In this document: positions 16,220 to 23,651 of the stretch, one piece after another
Layout: each line of letters opens with the position of its first letter
Numbering within the stretch: the stretch's first letter is position 1
Source of the DNA: Rhizobium sophoriradicis
GTDB lineage: Bacteria; Pseudomonadota; Alphaproteobacteria; Rhizobiales; Rhizobiaceae
Direction: 5' to 3'
Assembly (NCBI RefSeq): GCF_003939025.1
Contig: NZ_RQIH01000011.1
Coordinates: 1-64,000, forward strand
Length of the DNA stretch: 64,000 nucleotides
The notes under the pieces: model-generated
Seen by the model: the letters and a program-made list of their open reading frames with translations, nothing else
The model's database searches: none
Told to the model about the DNA's origin: nothing
Position numbers and translations under genes: made by a program

Positions 16220-17773
16220 TCAGACGCCGATCGCCTCGCTGAGCACTTGTTCATGCGTTGCCGCGTGGAAATCATGGCTGGCAACGACCCTGCCGCCGCG
16301 AAAGACGTGCAGCCGGTCGGCCAGTTCGTAAACCTCCGGCAGGTAGGAGGAAATCAGGATGATGCCGGCCCCCTCCTTCAGAAGCTTGGCGAACAGCCGG
16401 TAGATTTCCGCCTTGGTGCCGACGTCGACGCCGACGGTCGGCTCGTCGAAGATGAACAGCCTTGCGCCATGGCTCAGCCACTTGCCGATGACGATCTTCT
16501 GCTGATTGCCGCCGGACATGCTGGAAGCCGGCACGCGCCGGCTCGGCGTCTTGATGCTGAGATCGCGGATCTGCCTGTCGGCATTGGCCGATTCACGCGC
16601 ATGACTGATCACCGGCCCCTGGCTGAGACGCCCGAAGACCGGCAGGTTGATGTTGAGGCCGATCGGCAGGTTGAGGCAAAGCCCCTGGTCGCGCCGGCTT
16701 TCCGGCGCCAGTGCAATGCCGAGCTCCATCGCCGTGCGTTCGTTGCGGATATCGACACGTTTGCCCATCCAGTGGATTTCACCGGAGCTGATCGGCTGGC
16801 GGCCGTAGAGGCCGAGCGCAAATTCGCTGCGGCCGGCGCCGATCAACCCGTAGAGACCGACGATCTGACCGGCCTTTACACTGAGCGACACGTCCTCGAA
16901 ACCCGGACCCGAAAGACCCTTGACCTCGACGATCGTCTCGCCGAAGCCGATTTCTTCCTTATGGTAGATCTGCTCGATCGAGCGGTTGATCATCAAAGCG
17001 ATCAGCTCGGCATCGTTGGTCTCGCCGATCAGCCGAGTGCCGACATGCGTGCCGTCGCGCAGCACCGAGACACGGTCGGCCAGTTCGAAGACTTCCTCCA
17101 TGCGGTGGCTGATATAGACGATGGTGACGCCTTCGCCCTGCAGGCGGCGGATCAGCTTGAACAGCTGCGCCGATTCCTGGCGCGTCAGATAGGCCGTCGG
17201 TTCGTCGAAGATCAGGAACTGCGTGCCGCGCATCGCCGCGCGCGCCGTTGCCACCAGCTGCTGCTGGCCGATCGTCAGCGAGCTTAAGAGCGCGCCGGCC
17301 GGCAGACCGAAGCCGAGATCGTCGAGCACGGCCTGCGCCATCTTTTCCATCTGCTTCTTGCGCATCAGGCCGTAACGGTTGACCTCGTCGCCGAGGAAAA
17401 GGTTGGCGGCGACCGTCAGGTGCGGGCAGAGGACGACTTCCTGGTGCACCGCGTTGATGCCGCGGGCGATCGCCTCGTTCGGCGTAGACAGCGCGACCGG
17501 ATGGCCGCACCACAGCACTTCGCCGGCCGTGCGGGTGATGACGCCGGTGAGCAATTTGATGAGGGTGGATTTGCCGGCACCGTTTTCGCCGACGATGGCG
17601 TGGATCTCTCCGGCCAGGAAGGTCAGCGTCGCCGGCTTCAGCGCCTGCACATGACCGTAGTTCTTCTGCAGGCCTTTCAGTTCGAGGATAGGCGTTCCGG
17701 CGGGAATGCGGTTGGCTTCTTTCAGCGTGGCGCTGTCATCATGGCGATGACTGACCTCTTCCAGTCCGATCAT
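16220..17773 (-). CDS. Sugar ABC transporter ATP-binding protein (RbsA-like, two NBDs)
   Basis: A fused double ATPase of CUT2 importers, 517 residues. The N-terminal cassette has Walker A GENGAGKST near residue 65 and Walker B FLIFDEPTAYLT near 190, with SLTIGQQQLV as its signature. The C-terminal cassette, as usual in this family, lacks a full Walker A. It keeps the signature SGGNQQKIVIGKWL near 425 and FIFDEPTVGVDVG near 450. The start at 17773 follows AGGAGGAGAGG. An upstream in-frame ATG at 17806 lacks such a site. The gene follows the binding-protein gene after a terminator-like hairpin, so expression should be lower than that of the binding protein. Confidence 0.93.
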   Translation of the reverse strand: MIGLEEVSHRHDDSATLKEANRIPAGTPILELKGLQKNYGHVQALKPATLTFLAGEIHAIVGENGAGKSTLIKLLTGVITRTAGEVLWCGHPVALSTPNEAIARGINAVHQEVVLCPHLTVAANLFLGDEVNRYGLMRKKQMEKMAQAVLDDLGFGLPAGALLSSLTIGQQQLVATARAAMRGTQFLIFDEPTAYLTRQESAQLFKLIRRLQGEGVTIVYISHRMEEVFELADRVSVLRDGTHVGTRLIGETNDAELIALMINRSIEQIYHKEEIGFGETIVEVKGLSGPGFEDVSLSVKAGQIVGLYGLIGAGRSEFALGLYGRQPISSGEIHWMGKRVDIRNERTAMELGIALAPESRRDQGLCLNLPIGLNINLPVFGRLSQGPVISHARESANADRQIRDLSIKTPSRRVPASSMSGGNQQKIVIGKWLSHGARLFIFDEPTVGVDVGTKAEIYRLFAKLLKEGAGIILISSYLPEVYELADRLHVFRGGRVVASHDFHAATHEQVLSEAIGV

Positions 17774-17846
17774 GGACCTCTCCTCCTCTTGTCGCGTCTG
17801 CTCCATCCCTGCTGAACCATACCATGGCCCCTGATAACATGGATAG

Positions 17847-17880
17847 AAAAGGCCGCGCCGGTTTTTGAGCCGGCGCGGCC
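17847..17880 (-). terminator. Hairpin between binding-protein and ATPase genes
   Basis: GGCCGCGCCGG (17851-17861) pairs with CCGGCGCGGCC (17870-17880). On the minus strand it is followed by TTTTCTATCC. It is probably a leaky terminator or 3' stabiliser after the binding-protein gene, as is common in ABC operons. Confidence 0.7.
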
Positions 17881-17890
17881 GCTTGCCTGC

Positions 17891-18880
17891 TTACTTGATC
17901 TTCGGGTTCAGCAGTGCGTCGATCTTCGGATCGGCCATATTCGCCTTGGTGACGAGGTTGGCGCCGGTATCGACATTCTCAGGAACCTTCTCGCCCTTGG
18001 AGACGGCAAGCGCGGTCTTGATGCCGTCATAGCCCATGCGATAGGGGTCCTGGACGACGAGGCCGGCGATCGCGCCGTCCTTGAGGAAGCCGACCGTCTT
18101 GTCGTCGCTGTCGAAGCCGATGACCTTGATCTTGTCGCCGAGCTTGTTTTCGGCGATCGCCTGGCCAACGCCCTGCGCCAGGATGAGGTTCGAGGCGAAG
18201 ACGCCGACGAGGTTCGGGTTGGCCGTGATCAAGTCGGTCATCATGTTGAGGCCGGTGGTTGCCTGGCCGTCGCCATACTTGTCGGCGATGACCTTGAGAC
18301 CGGGATATTTGGTCTTCACCTGATCCAGGAAGCCTTCGCGGCGCTGCTCCAGCGAGCCGACGCCGGGAAGGTTGGTGAGGATGACGATTTCGCCTTCTTC
18401 CTTGCCCGTCATTTCCTTGATGGCGGCGGCAAGACCGTCGGCGGCGATGCGGCCGCCCTGGACGTTGTCGGTCGTCAGGAACGACTTGAACGCCTTGGAG
18501 TCGGCGCCCGAGTCGATGCCGATGATCGGAACCGACTTGGCGGCTTCGTCGATCGGCTTGCCGAGCGCCTTGAATTCCGTTGGCGAGATGACGATGGCGG
18601 CCGGCTTGCCGGCGACGGCGTTCTCCAGAATGCTGATCTGCCCGTTGATGTCGGATTCTGCCTGGGCGCCGAGTTCCGGCACGTTGACTCCGAGATCCTT
18701 GCCGGCCTTGCGGGCGCCGGCCAGAACGATCTGCCAGTAGAAGGACGTCGTGTCCTTGACGATGATCGGGATCGTCACATCGGCGGCAAAGGTCGTGACC
18801 GGCATCGCCGTGGCGATGACGGCGGCGCCAGCCAGCGCGGTGAAGGCGCGGCGGGATAGAAGGGATTTCACAATGCTCAT
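17891..18880 (-). CDS. Sugar-binding periplasmic protein (RbsB-like)
   Basis: A periplasmic receptor of the ribose-binding (Peripla_BP_4) family, 329-330 residues. An arginine-containing signal peptide (SLLSRRAFTALAGAAVIATA...TTFA) is cut near residue 33, followed by VTIPIIVKDTTSFYWQIVLAGARKAG. Ligand-region blocks ISPTEFKAL, GIDSGADSKA, TTDNVQGG and VIGFDSDDKT are present. The start at 18880 has AGGAG eight bases upstream. The frame runs 55 residues further up through AT-rich DNA and is not a credible coding extension. It is the first gene of the transporter operon, and an operator-like sequence lies 65-90 bases upstream. Confidence 0.93.
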   Translation of the reverse strand: MSIVKSLLSRRAFTALAGAAVIATAMPVTTFAADVTIPIIVKDTTSFYWQIVLAGARKAGKDLGVNVPELGAQAESDINGQISILENAVAGKPAAIVISPTEFKALGKPIDEAAKSVPIIGIDSGADSKAFKSFLTTDNVQGGRIAADGLAAAIKEMTGKEEGEIVILTNLPGVGSLEQRREGFLDQVKTKYPGLKVIADKYGDGQATTGLNMMTDLITANPNLVGVFASNLILAQGVGQAIAENKLGDKIKVIGFDSDDKTVGFLKDGAIAGLVVQDPYRMGYDGIKTALAVSKGEKVPENVDTGANLVTKANMADPKIDALLNPKIK

Positions 18881-18944
18881 AAGGGTTCTCCTCTCAGGAT
18901 GCGTTCTCCTCCAATAAACCGGACCGCTGAACGCTGGCGGAGGG

Positions 18945-18969
18945 TTTTTATCGATAAAAAACATTTGCA
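18945..18969. promoter_or_regulatory. Operator candidate A of the sugar locus
   Basis: TTTTTATCGATAAAAAACATTTGCA-like sequence, containing the palindrome TTTTATCGATAAAA. It aligns over 25 bases with 22192-22216 upstream of the dehydratase gene, with only about five differences. It lies upstream of the binding-protein gene in the same relative orientation. The divergent GntR-family protein encoded at 22.4 kb is the likely ligand-responsive repressor. That assignment is an inference. Confidence 0.55.
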
Positions 18970-19085
18970 GGCAGAAGCTAGCCGAGGCGCAATCAAATTG
19001 CAAGGGCGTCAACTGCGCTTTTTTGCTTTGGAAATCTCCTTCCAAGCTACTGATTTTATTTCAATACCACGATAACCTAATATAG

Positions 19086-19535
19086 CTAGCGGCCGAACTC
19101 AACCTCGTGTGGATGTACGACGCCCTTTTTCAAAATCAGGTTGCCATACAGCCGGAATTCCGTCGTCGCGACGATATAGGCGGCTTTGCGCGCCATCGCA
19201 TAGAAGGCGAAGCGCTCCACCGGGACGATGGAAAAATCGCCGGCGCGCCGTAAGACGATCTGCTGGAATTCGGCGCAGACCTCGGGCACGGCCTGGGGAT
19301 CGCCGACCACCTCCATCCGCCATGCCGTTTCCGGCACGAACGTGTCGAGCGGCATATGGGTCAGGATGGCCTCGGCCATGTCGGTGGCGCTGACGCCGTC
19401 GGCGCGGATGACCGGCGGACCCATCGAGCCCGAGGGAAAATTGGCGTCCGATATGACGATGTCGTCGCCGTGCCCCATGGTCTTCAGCGCATGGAGCAGA
19501 TCGGGACCGAGCACCGGATGAATTCCTTTCAGCAT
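19086..19535 (-). CDS. fucU: L-fucose mutarotase / RbsD-FucU family protein
   Basis: FucU proteins interconvert alpha and beta anomers of L-fucose and related sugars, feeding the anomer used by the dehydrogenase or isomerase. The 149-residue protein has family blocks MLKGIHPVLGPDLLHALKTM at the start (catalytic His near 17-33), GDDIVISDANFPS, and the C-terminal FRLYGNLILKKGVV. It looks closer to FucU than to RbsD because of FPS after SDANF. The ATG at 19535 follows GGGAGAAG. It lies ten bases after the aldo/keto reductase gene, so the two are cotranscribed. This is one of the best clues that the locus handles a fucose-like sugar. Confidence 0.9.
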   Translation of the reverse strand: MLKGIHPVLGPDLLHALKTMGHGDDIVISDANFPSGSMGPPVIRADGVSATDMAEAILTHMPLDTFVPETAWRMEVVGDPQAVPEVCAEFQQIVLRRAGDFSIVPVERFAFYAMARKAAYIVATTEFRLYGNLILKKGVVHPHEVEFGR

Positions 19536-19545
19536 GTCTTCTCCC

Positions 19546-20565
19546 TCAGACCCGGACCGCTTCGGCGCCAAGCGGCGGCGCGATGAGCGTATAGGGATCG
19601 AATTCGGCGTAGATGCTATCGGGTAGCGGCGGCTCCACGGTCTCCATGTTGCGCGTCAGGCTCGAAGCCTTCGCCGTGCCGATCAGCACCGAGGCGACGA
19701 TCGGATCGCGCAGCGGAAACTGCATCGCGGCAGCCGCGAGCGGCACGCCATGACGTTTGGCGATCGCCTCCATGGCGCCGACCTTGGCGAGCACCTCGTC
19801 GCTTGCCGGCATATAGTCGAAATGTGAACCCGGCACCGGCCCGGTAGCGAGGATGCCGGAGTTGAAGACGCCGCCGACGACGAGCGAGGTCCCCTTCTGC
19901 CGGCAGAGCGGGAGCAATTCGGCGACCGCCGAGCGGTCGAGCAGCGTATAGCGGCCGGCAAGCAGGATGCAGTCGAGATCGGCATGGCGCATGACGTCGA
20001 GGCAGACGGGAACTTCGTTGACGCCGAGGCCGAAGGCGGAAATCGCGCCCGAGGATTTCAACTCTTCGAGCGCTTTCACACCGGAATCGAGAAGCTGCTT
20101 CTGATAGACCGCATTCTTCGCCGCGCCATGCGTATAGCCGCCAATATCGTGCACGTAGAGAATATCAATGCGGTTGAGCCCGAGGCGCGCATAGCTGAAC
20201 TCCACCGAACGCATGATGCCGTCATAGGAATAGTCGTAATCGGCATCGAAGGACAGCGGATTGACGTAGCTATAGTCGGGAACAGTCCCCGTCGGCACCG
20301 GCCTGAGCAGCCGGCCGACCTTGGTCGAGAGCACGTAGGACCGATCGGGCTGGTCGCGCAGGAAATCGCCGACGCGCCTTTCGGCGAGGCCGAGACCGTA
20401 CCAGGGCGCCACGTCGAAATAGCGGATGCCGCTGTCCCAGGCGGCCTGCAGCGTTTCCATCGCCTGCTCGCGCGGGCAGGCGCGATAGAGGCCGCCAAGG
20501 GGGGCTGCGCCGTAGCTGATCTCAGTCACCTCAAGCCCGGTCTTGCCGATCCGTCTCGTCTTCAT
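19546..20565 (-). CDS. Aldo/keto reductase, D-threo-aldose (L-fucose) 1-dehydrogenase-like
   Basis: A cytoplasmic NAD(P)-dependent (beta/alpha)8 enzyme of 339 residues. The catalytic tetrad is recognisable: Asp in RYFDVAPWYGLG near residue 51, Tyr in APWYG, Lys in LSTKVGR, and His in DILYVHDIGG. The GLAERRVGDFLRD block and the long insert with PVPTGTVPDYSYVNPLSFDADYD-like sequence are typical of the AKR15-type aldose dehydrogenases that oxidise L-fucose, D-arabinose or L-galactose to lactones. GAGGAGG lies upstream. Two adjacent ATGs exist and the second (20565) has better spacing. It follows the dehydratase gene by 39 bases and precedes fucU by ten. Confidence 0.88.
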   Translation of the reverse strand: MKTRRIGKTGLEVTEISYGAAPLGGLYRACPREQAMETLQAAWDSGIRYFDVAPWYGLGLAERRVGDFLRDQPDRSYVLSTKVGRLLRPVPTGTVPDYSYVNPLSFDADYDYSYDGIMRSVEFSYARLGLNRIDILYVHDIGGYTHGAAKNAVYQKQLLDSGVKALEELKSSGAISAFGLGVNEVPVCLDVMRHADLDCILLAGRYTLLDRSAVAELLPLCRQKGTSLVVGGVFNSGILATGPVPGSHFDYMPASDEVLAKVGAMEAIAKRHGVPLAAAAMQFPLRDPIVASVLIGTAKASSLTRNMETVEPPLPDSIYAEFDPYTLIAPPLGAEAVRV

Positions 20566-20604
20566 CATGCCTCCTCGCCAAGCCTTGGGATTGTCTATTT
20601 CAGA

Positions 20605-22107
20605 TCAGAGCGTTGCGCCGAGATGCCAAGGCACGAATTCATTATCGCCGTAGCCGAAGAGTTCGCTCTTCGTCCGCTTGCCGGAGGCGGTATCGATGAT
20701 CAGGTCGAAGATCTCGCGGCCCTTGCCGCTGATCGTTGCGTCACCGGTGGCGATCGTGCCGCAGTCGATGTCCATGTCTTCTTCCATCGCCGCATAAAGC
20801 GCCGAATTGCTGGAAAGCTTCAGGGACGGCGCCGGCCGGCAGCCGAAGCAGCTGCCGCGGCCGGTGGTGAAGGCGATCATATTCGCCCCGCCGGCCACCT
20901 GGCCGGTTGCCGAGACCGGATCGTAGCCGGGTGTGTCCATGAAGACGAGGCCGGGCGCGGTGACCCGCTCGGCATAACCATAGACCGCCGTCAGCGGTGA
21001 GCGCCCGCCCTTGGCGACGGCGCCGAGCGATTTTTCCAGGATGGTGGTCAGCCCGCCGCGCTTGTTGCCGGGCGAGGGGTTGTTGTCGAGCGAGGCGCCG
21101 TGCAGCGCCACGTAATTCTCCCACCAGGCGATCTTTTCGTCGAGCTTGCTCGCCACCTCGTCGCTGACGGCGCGGCTGCGCAGCAGGTGCTCCGCACCAT
21201 AGATTTCCGAGGTTTCCGACAGGATCGCCGTGCCGCCGGCCGCGGCCAGCAGATCGGCCGCCACACCGAGCGCCGGATTGGCAGTGATGCCGGAAAAGCC
21301 GTCCGAACCGCCGCATTGCAGGCCGATGATGATCTCGCCGATCAGGATCGGCACGCGCTTTTCCCTGCCGACATCGGCGGCGATGTCGCGCAGCACGCCC
21401 ATGGCGCGCTCGACCGCGCGGCGCGAGCCGCCGGCGTCCTGGATGTTGAAATGCCGCTTCGAGGCGCCCGCACCGCTCTGGCCGTACAGCGTCAGCTGGT
21501 TGACCTCGCAGCCGAGGCCGATCATCAGCACGCCGCCAAAATTCACATGCCTGGTATAGCCGGCCAGTGTCCGATGCAGCACGTTCATGCCGTCGCCGGT
21601 CGAGCTCATGCCGCAGCCCTGGTCGTGCACGATCGGCACGAAACCGTCGATGCCGTCATAATGCGGCAGGATCGTCCGGTTCGCCTCGTCGGCGATCGCC
21701 CGACAGACGGTGGTGGAACAGTTCACGCTGGCGATGATGCCGACATAGTTGCGGGTCGCCGCGCGCCCGTCGGCCCGGCGATAGCCCATGAAGGTGCGCG
21801 CCTTGTCTTCGGCGGTCGCCGCTTCCGGCGCCGAATTGGCGGTGGCCGCCAGGCGGTCGTTCTCGAAATGCAGATTGTGGCTGTGCACATGGTCGCCGGC
21901 CTTGACCTCGGCCGTGGTGCGGCCGATCGCCTGCCCGTATTTCACCACGGGAGATCCGAGTGGAATATCGGCAATCGCCACCTTGTGGCCGGGATCGATC
22001 TTCTGGCGGGCCTGAACGCCGGCAACCGTCGAACCCGGCGCGATGGCCGCCGTTGCGACCGCGACATTGTCGCCGGCCGACAGGATGATCCAAGGCTGCT
22101 TGTCCAA
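20605..22107 (-). CDS. UxaA-family sugar-acid dehydratase
   Basis: A full-length, 500-residue altronate-dehydratase-family protein. An N-terminal SAF domain (residues ~1-85, with DHVHSHNLHF) is joined to the UxaA catalytic domain. That domain has GYRRADGRAATRNYVGI, NCSTTVC, HDQGCGMSSTGDGM, GLGCEVNQ, GLQCGGSDGFSGITANPA and GRGSCFGCRPAPSLK; the conserved cysteines would hold an Fe cofactor. I chose the TTG at 22107 after GGGAGAAG because upstream residues do not match the family. The neighbours (FucU, aldose dehydrogenase) suggest it dehydrates an L-fuconate- or L-galactonate-like acid, as UxaA-type proteins are proposed to do in the Campylobacter fucose locus. Altronate itself remains possible. 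Confidence 0.88.
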   Translation of the reverse strand: MDKQPWIILSAGDNVAVATAAIAPGSTVAGVQARQKIDPGHKVAIADIPLGSPVVKYGQAIGRTTAEVKAGDHVHSHNLHFENDRLAATANSAPEAATAEDKARTFMGYRRADGRAATRNYVGIIASVNCSTTVCRAIADEANRTILPHYDGIDGFVPIVHDQGCGMSSTGDGMNVLHRTLAGYTRHVNFGGVLMIGLGCEVNQLTLYGQSGAGASKRHFNIQDAGGSRRAVERAMGVLRDIAADVGREKRVPILIGEIIIGLQCGGSDGFSGITANPALGVAADLLAAAGGTAILSETSEIYGAEHLLRSRAVSDEVASKLDEKIAWWENYVALHGASLDNNPSPGNKRGGLTTILEKSLGAVAKGGRSPLTAVYGYAERVTAPGLVFMDTPGYDPVSATGQVAGGANMIAFTTGRGSCFGCRPAPSLKLSSNSALYAAMEEDMDIDCGTIATGDATISGKGREIFDLIIDTASGKRTKSELFGYGDNEFVPWHLGATL

Positions 22108-22191
22108 TCTCTTCTCCCTAGAGCACGATGGCCAATAGTGTGAGCTGTTTTCGGGAGCGCCTGCCGCACGGCAAATGCGCATTGATTTTGT

Positions 22192-22216
22192 TTTTTATCT
22201 ACAATAAACATTTTCA
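22192..22216. promoter_or_regulatory. Operator candidate B of the sugar locus
   Basis: TTTTTATCTACAATAAACATTTTCA-like sequence in the divergent region between the dehydratase and GntR genes. It closely matches 18945-18969 before the transporter genes. Both are AT-rich islands in GC-rich DNA. It probably controls the dehydratase operon and the GntR gene itself. Confidence 0.55.
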
Positions 22217-22369
22217 AGTCAACGGGAATATTGATCCTGTGGACGAGGGAGGCGATGCGCCGCAGGCGGCCGGAAATAAGCTAAAGGTCGTTTGGATGAG
22301 CCCCGGTCCGATCCCGTCCTTTTGAGCCGGGATGGCGGTTGCGACACGCGGGCGGAAAGCGGGGGTCTG

Positions 22370-23269
22370 ATGGCAAGGCAGAACACGGTCTTCAAGGAAG
22401 CCTACAACAGGTATGCCGCGGCCCTGCGCACGGATACCGCACTCCCGTCGGAGCCGGAGATCGCCGCCCAGCTCGGCGTCAGCCGCTCCACCGCGCGTGC
22501 CATTCTGACGCGTCTGAGCGAGGAAGGTATCATCCGCTGGAACAAACGCCAGAAGATCGTGCTCCGCCAGCCGACCGACGGCGACCTCTTTCCTTCCGAA
22601 GAAACGGATTCCTTGCACGACATCATCGAGCGCAGCTTCATGCAGCGCATCCTTGCCGATGATGCCGCGCCCGGCATGCAGATCAACGAATTGGAGCTTG
22701 CCCGCGAGATCGGCACCGGCACCACGAGCGTGCGCGAATTCCTGATCCGCTTCTCCCGCTTCGGCCTTATCGAGAAGCGACCGAACAGCCATTGGACGCT
22801 GAAGGGCTTCACCCGCGAATTCGCGCTCGAACTTGCCGATGTGCGCGAAATGTTCGAGCTGCATTCGGCTGCCGAATTCGGCCGGCTTCCCCGCGACCAC
22901 CAGGCCTGTGCCGATCTCGCCGCCATGCGCGAGGAGCATCTCGCCATGCTCGCCGACATCAACCAGCGCTTCAAGGATTTCTCCGTCCTTGACGAACGTT
23001 TCCACCTCTTGATCCATCGCGCCTCAAAGAACCGCTTCATCGCCGATTTCTACGATGCGATCGCCATCGTCTTCCACTATCACTACCAGTGGAACAAGAC
23101 CGCCGCCCGCGAGCGCAACGAGCGCGCTATCCACGAACATCTGGATTATATCGCCGCCCTCGAATCCGGCGACCAGGCGGCTATCGAGAAAGCCTGCCGC
23201 GCGCATCTGCACTCCGCCCGCCAGACCCTGCTGCAATCCCTGCCGCAGATCGCGACGGAGAGCGCGTGA
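22370..23269 (+). CDS. GntR/FadR-type regulator with two winged-helix domains
   Basis: The 299-residue protein has a first GntR-like helix-turn-helix near residues 25-65 (LPSEPEIAAQLGVSRSTARA, then LTRLSEEGIIRW). A second lies near 95-155 (QRILADDAAPGMQINELELA, REIGTGTTSVREFLIRFSRF). An FCD effector domain follows with the expected metal or ligand residues (DVREMFE, DERFHLLIHRAS, EHLDYIAALESGD). Standard FCD regulators have one DNA-binding domain and about 230 residues. Divergent orientation to the dehydratase operon and paired AT-rich operator candidates suggest that it represses the sugar genes. The ATG at 22370 has only a weak GGGGG upstream; the 26-residue longer version is unlikely. Confidence 0.87.
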   Translation: MARQNTVFKEAYNRYAAALRTDTALPSEPEIAAQLGVSRSTARAILTRLSEEGIIRWNKRQKIVLRQPTDGDLFPSEETDSLHDIIERSFMQRILADDAAPGMQINELELAREIGTGTTSVREFLIRFSRFGLIEKRPNSHWTLKGFTREFALELADVREMFELHSAAEFGRLPRDHQACADLAAMREEHLAMLADINQRFKDFSVLDERFHLLIHRASKNRFIADFYDAIAIVFHYHYQWNKTAARERNERAIHEHLDYIAALESGDQAAIEKACRAHLHSARQTLLQSLPQIATESA

Positions 23270-23302
23270 GGTAAGAGAAGGGCGACAAAAGTCGTGCCTG
23301 CA

Positions 23303-23492
23303 GCCCCCTCATCCGACCCTTCGGGCCACCTTCTCCCCGAGGGGAGAAGAGGGAGCAAGGCGCGCCGAACTGCCCAAATGAACCGGCCGGCTTAAAGGCA
23401 CTTCGTCCGATTGCGTCGATGGCAAAGCGGCATTCTCCCCTCTTCTCCCCAGCAGCGGGGAGAAGGTGGCCCGAAGGGTCGGGTGAGGGGGC
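23303..23492. repeat. Inverted pair of REP-like palindromes (REPIN-like)
   Basis: 23303-23354 (CCCCCTCATCCGACCCTTCG onward to GGGGAGAAGAGGG) and 23440-23492, its inverted partner (CTCTTCTCCCC to GGGTGAGGGGGC). The spacer is about 85 bases. This fills most of the 382-base gap between the GntR and ABC genes. No gene is seen in the remainder. Confidence 0.8.
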
Positions 23493-23651
23493 TGCACGCA
23501 CGACACCAACGACGTCTGACCTCCCCAGGCCGTGAATCCCGTTGGCACTTGCACATGCAAAAATCTGCGCCTCGTCCTCTTTAGAGCTGCGATGCCGCGT
23601 CCGGCGGCGGCCCTCATGAAACCTTTCGAATTGTAAGTCGTTGTCAGGCTT

